Below, piece after piece: positions 5,144 to 7,020 of a DNA stretch of 7,020 bases; the stretch's first letter is position 1, and each line of letters starts with the position of its first letter. The notes beneath the pieces were generated by a model, which worked only from the letters and a program-made list of their open reading frames with translations, was not told the DNA's origin and ran no database searches. The stretch comes from an uncultured Eubacterium sp. (lineage in GTDB: Bacteria > Bacillota > Clostridia > Peptostreptococcales > Anaerovoracaceae): the NCBI GenBank assembly GCA_946614405.1, contig CAMOGZ010000079.1:1-7020 (forward strand). The letters are read 5' to 3'. The position numbers and the translations under genes were made by a program.

Positions 5144-6718
5144 ATGAAAAGACGCATCCTGTCGGTTCTGATGATCATCATGGTAGCCTTTGTGTTCTCT
5201 GCGGCGCCGGCCAGCGCAGCAGCGAAGAAGGTGAAACTCTCCAAGACCAAGATCACCCTGAAGGTCAAAGGAACCAAGACACTGAAGATCACCGGGACCA
5301 AGAAGAAGGTCAAGTGGTCCGCCACCAAGAAGCTGGTGACCATCAAAACCAAAGGCAAGAAGAAACACACCGCCGTCATCCGGGCGAAGAAAGCCGGCAC
5401 CTGCTGGGTCATCGCCAAGGTGGGCAAGAAGAAATATAGATGTAAGGTCGTAATCAAGAAGAAGAAAACTGATGAGGGAGAAGGCTATGCTGTGGGGCCC
5501 GTACCCGACCCGCCAGAGCGGAAAGATGTGGACCCCCTGCCCATCAGCACCTCTTCAAAAAGTCTGACGGAGAATTTCAAGGCTAATACGGTGACAAGCC
5601 GCGCAGCGGACACCACCTTCATCAACGCCGTGAACGATACTTCTGTGAAGCTTCTGCAGGAGACCATGGCCAAAGAGACGAGAAGGAATAATCTGCTGAT
5701 CTCCCCGGACTCCATCCTGACAGCCATGGCCATGACAGAGCTGGGAGCGGGAGGTACGACCCGCACGGAGATGGAGACCGCCTTCGGCGGCATCGGGGCA
5801 GAAACCTACAGCCAGTACCTGGCGACCCTGAACAAAAGGCTGACGGCGGACCGCGGTGTCTACTATCACATCGCCGACTCCATCTGGTTCAAGACCGGCG
5901 AAATCACCATGAAGCCGGCGTTCCTCCAGCAAAACGTGGATTACCACAGTGCTGAGGTCTATGAGGCGCCCTTCAATGCCGGCACAGTGCAGGATATCAA
6001 CAACTGGGTCCACAATCACACCAATGGTATGATCCCGAAGATCCTGGAGGACCTGGATGCGGAAGCGCGGTTTGCCCTGATCAACGCCATCGCCTTTGAA
6101 GGACGTTGGGCAGACCCCTTCGGAAATCCTTCGCAGAAGGCATTCACCAAGGAAAATGGCGATTCCAAGGATGTCAACATGCTGACCGGATTCGAGCACA
6201 CCTATCTGAAGGTCAACGGCGGCCAGGGCTTTGTGAAGCCTTATGAAGGCGGCAACCTGGCCTTCCTGGGAATTCTTCCGCCGAAGGGAACCAGCGTGGA
6301 AGACTTTGTGAAGGGGCTCAAAGGAACCGATCTGACGAATGCCTATGCAGCGCGGAAAACCGATAACGTCCTGGTGGATATCTGGGTGCCGGAATTCAAG
6401 TACGACTATGACACCAACCTGGAGGACGTGATGCAGGCCATGGGCATCCGCAAAGCCTTCACCGGCGAAGCGGACTTCAGCGCCATGACGGATTATCCGG
6501 TATGCATCGACCGCATCATCCATAAGACCCATATCGAGCTGGACAAGGAAGGAACCAAGGCCGCTGCAGCCACCGCCGTAGTGGGCAAAGCCGGTTCAGC
6601 GCCTCCGGGAGCACCTCCGGAAAAGTTTACGGTCCACCTGGATCGCCCCTTCGTCTACGCCATCGTGGATACCAAGACGGGGATCCCACTGTTCCTGGGA
6701 TATGTAAAGGAGATATAG
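5144..6718 (+). CDS. Secreted serpin (serine protease inhibitor) with N-terminal polybasic Ig-like domain
   Basis: This 524-residue protein has a signal peptide (about residues 1-26; basic start, hydrophobic core, ASA cleavage box). A bacterial Ig-like domain of the Big_2 type (about 28-107) is very lysine-rich. An acidic/Pro linker (109-150) and a full-length serpin domain (about 155-524) follow. Serpin landmarks are NLLISPDSILTAMAMTELGAGG at 183-204 (here as NLLISPDSI...GAGG), ALINAIAFEGRWADPF at 311-326, the ADFSAMT shutter-side block at 443-449, and RPFVYAIVD at 501-509 before the final strand. The hinge EGTKAAAATAVV (469-480) matches the small-residue pattern of inhibitory serpins, so it should trap a target protease by loop insertion. 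By hinge counting the scissile bond lies near G484-S485. The true start is ATG 5144, with GGAGG 8 nt upstream; a GTG at 5135 in the same frame is part of the ribosome binding site. It is coupled to the MBL gene. The target protease is unknown; elastase- or subtilisin-like enzymes are an inference from the small P1 residue. Confidence 0.95.
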   Translation: MKRRILSVLMIIMVAFVFSAAPASAAAKKVKLSKTKITLKVKGTKTLKITGTKKKVKWSATKKLVTIKTKGKKKHTAVIRAKKAGTCWVIAKVGKKKYRCKVVIKKKKTDEGEGYAVGPVPDPPERKDVDPLPISTSSKSLTENFKANTVTSRAADTTFINAVNDTSVKLLQETMAKETRRNNLLISPDSILTAMAMTELGAGGTTRTEMETAFGGIGAETYSQYLATLNKRLTADRGVYYHIADSIWFKTGEITMKPAFLQQNVDYHSAEVYEAPFNAGTVQDINNWVHNHTNGMIPKILEDLDAEARFALINAIAFEGRWADPFGNPSQKAFTKENGDSKDVNMLTGFEHTYLKVNGGQGFVKPYEGGNLAFLGILPPKGTSVEDFVKGLKGTDLTNAYAARKTDNVLVDIWVPEFKYDYDTNLEDVMQAMGIRKAFTGEADFSAMTDYPVCIDRIIHKTHIELDKEGTKAAAATAVVGKAGSAPPGAPPEKFTVHLDRPFVYAIVDTKTGIPLFLGYVKEI

Positions 6719-6719
6719 A

Positions 6720-7020
6720 ATGATCAGACTGACGTTTCTGTCGGAAAATAAAACGGAAGAGCCGGGCTTCTGCGGGGAGTTCGGCCTTTCCATGTACATC
6801 GAGGCCGAGGGCAAGAAGATCCTTTTCGACACCGGCGCCTCGGACATGTTCGCAGACCACGCTTCCATGCTGGGCATCGACCTGGCCGACGTGGATTTCT
6901 GCGTCATCAGCCACGGCCACTACGACCATACCGAGGGCGTGCCACGGTTTTGTGCGCTGAATCCTTCCGCGCCGGTCTACATCCACAAAGACGCGGGCCC
7001 GGAGATGTTCGGCACCACGG
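6720..7020 (+). CDS. MBL-fold metallo-hydrolase, COG1237-like (3' end outside window)
   Basis: The first 100 residues are visible. The pattern is typical of the metallo-beta-lactamase superfamily: an N-terminal strand, ILFDTGAS at 34-41 for the first metal-side turn, and the metal-binding HxHxDH box as SHGHYDHTEG at 64-73 (H65, H67, D69, H70). The GLSMYIEAEGKKILFDTG opening and the LGIDLADVDF segment resemble the COG1237 group, annotated as dihydropterin ribofuranosyl-aminobenzene phosphate synthase-like hydrolases. The actual substrate in bacteria is usually unknown. No signal peptide is visible, so it is probably cytoplasmic. The ATG lies one base after the serpin stop, and GGAG at 6709-6712 is inside the serpin's last codons, so the two genes are translationally coupled in one operon. 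Later metal ligands lie beyond the right edge. Confidence 0.9.
   Translation, partial: MIRLTFLSENKTEEPGFCGEFGLSMYIEAEGKKILFDTGASDMFADHASMLGIDLADVDFCVISHGHYDHTEGVPRFCALNPSAPVYIHKDAGPEMFGTT

Noticed and set aside
5555..6532. Long minus-strand open frame (325 codons) opposite the serpin
   Set aside because: It is antisense to the conserved serpin domain and shows no recognisable protein features or ribosome binding site.
1..7020. CRISPR array, insertion sequence, tRNA/rRNA gene or phage element
   Set aside because: No regularly spaced direct repeats, transposase, terminal repeats, tRNA-like sequence or phage gene was seen on either strand.

Overview
The window looks like chromosomal DNA of a Bacillota (Clostridia-type) anaerobe. 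This is inferred from strong GGAGG-type ribosome binding sites, AT-rich sigma-A-like promoters between GC-rich genes, an ECF sigma factor followed directly by a membrane-anchored beta-propeller protein, and a secreted protein whose lysine-rich Ig-like domain is of a kind common in Clostridia. The genus cannot be fixed from the sequence. There are no rRNA or tRNA genes, no insertion sequence and no CRISPR array. Coding density is high; the longest gap between genes is about 190 bp and carries regulatory structure.

Layout. (1) Positions 1-1482, minus strand: two unrecognised membrane-anchored proteins. The upstream one (1482-991) is a small, very basic protein. The downstream one (874 to beyond the left edge) has one membrane helix and a long Pro/Glu/Lys-rich tail, with its own strong promoter. 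(2) Positions 1596-2543, plus strand: an AEC-family permease, divergent from the basic protein. Its stop codon overlaps that of the converging beta-propeller gene, and its probable terminator lies inside that opposing gene. (3) Positions 4951-2535, minus strand: an ECF sigma factor and a beta-propeller protein, two bases apart and translationally coupled. The second probably acts as anti-sigma factor and/or sensor. (4) Positions 5144-7020, plus strand: a secreted serpin with an N-terminal polybasic Ig-like domain, coupled to a metallo-beta-lactamase-fold hydrolase that runs off the right edge.

The most interesting part is 4952-5143, between the sigma operon and the serpin operon. Two divergent promoters there use the same palindromic -35 hexamer (TTGCAA, 5092-5097). 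Each has a 17-bp spacer and an identical TATACT -10, so the element is exactly symmetric. The predicted sigma mRNA also has a leader of about 110 nt with a perfect 13-bp inverted repeat just ahead of the ribosome binding site. Together these suggest a cell-envelope stress or protease-sensing module: a sigma factor and beta-propeller regulator co-controlled with, or controlling, a secreted protease inhibitor. That functional link is inference from layout and promoter symmetry; the gene families themselves are well supported.
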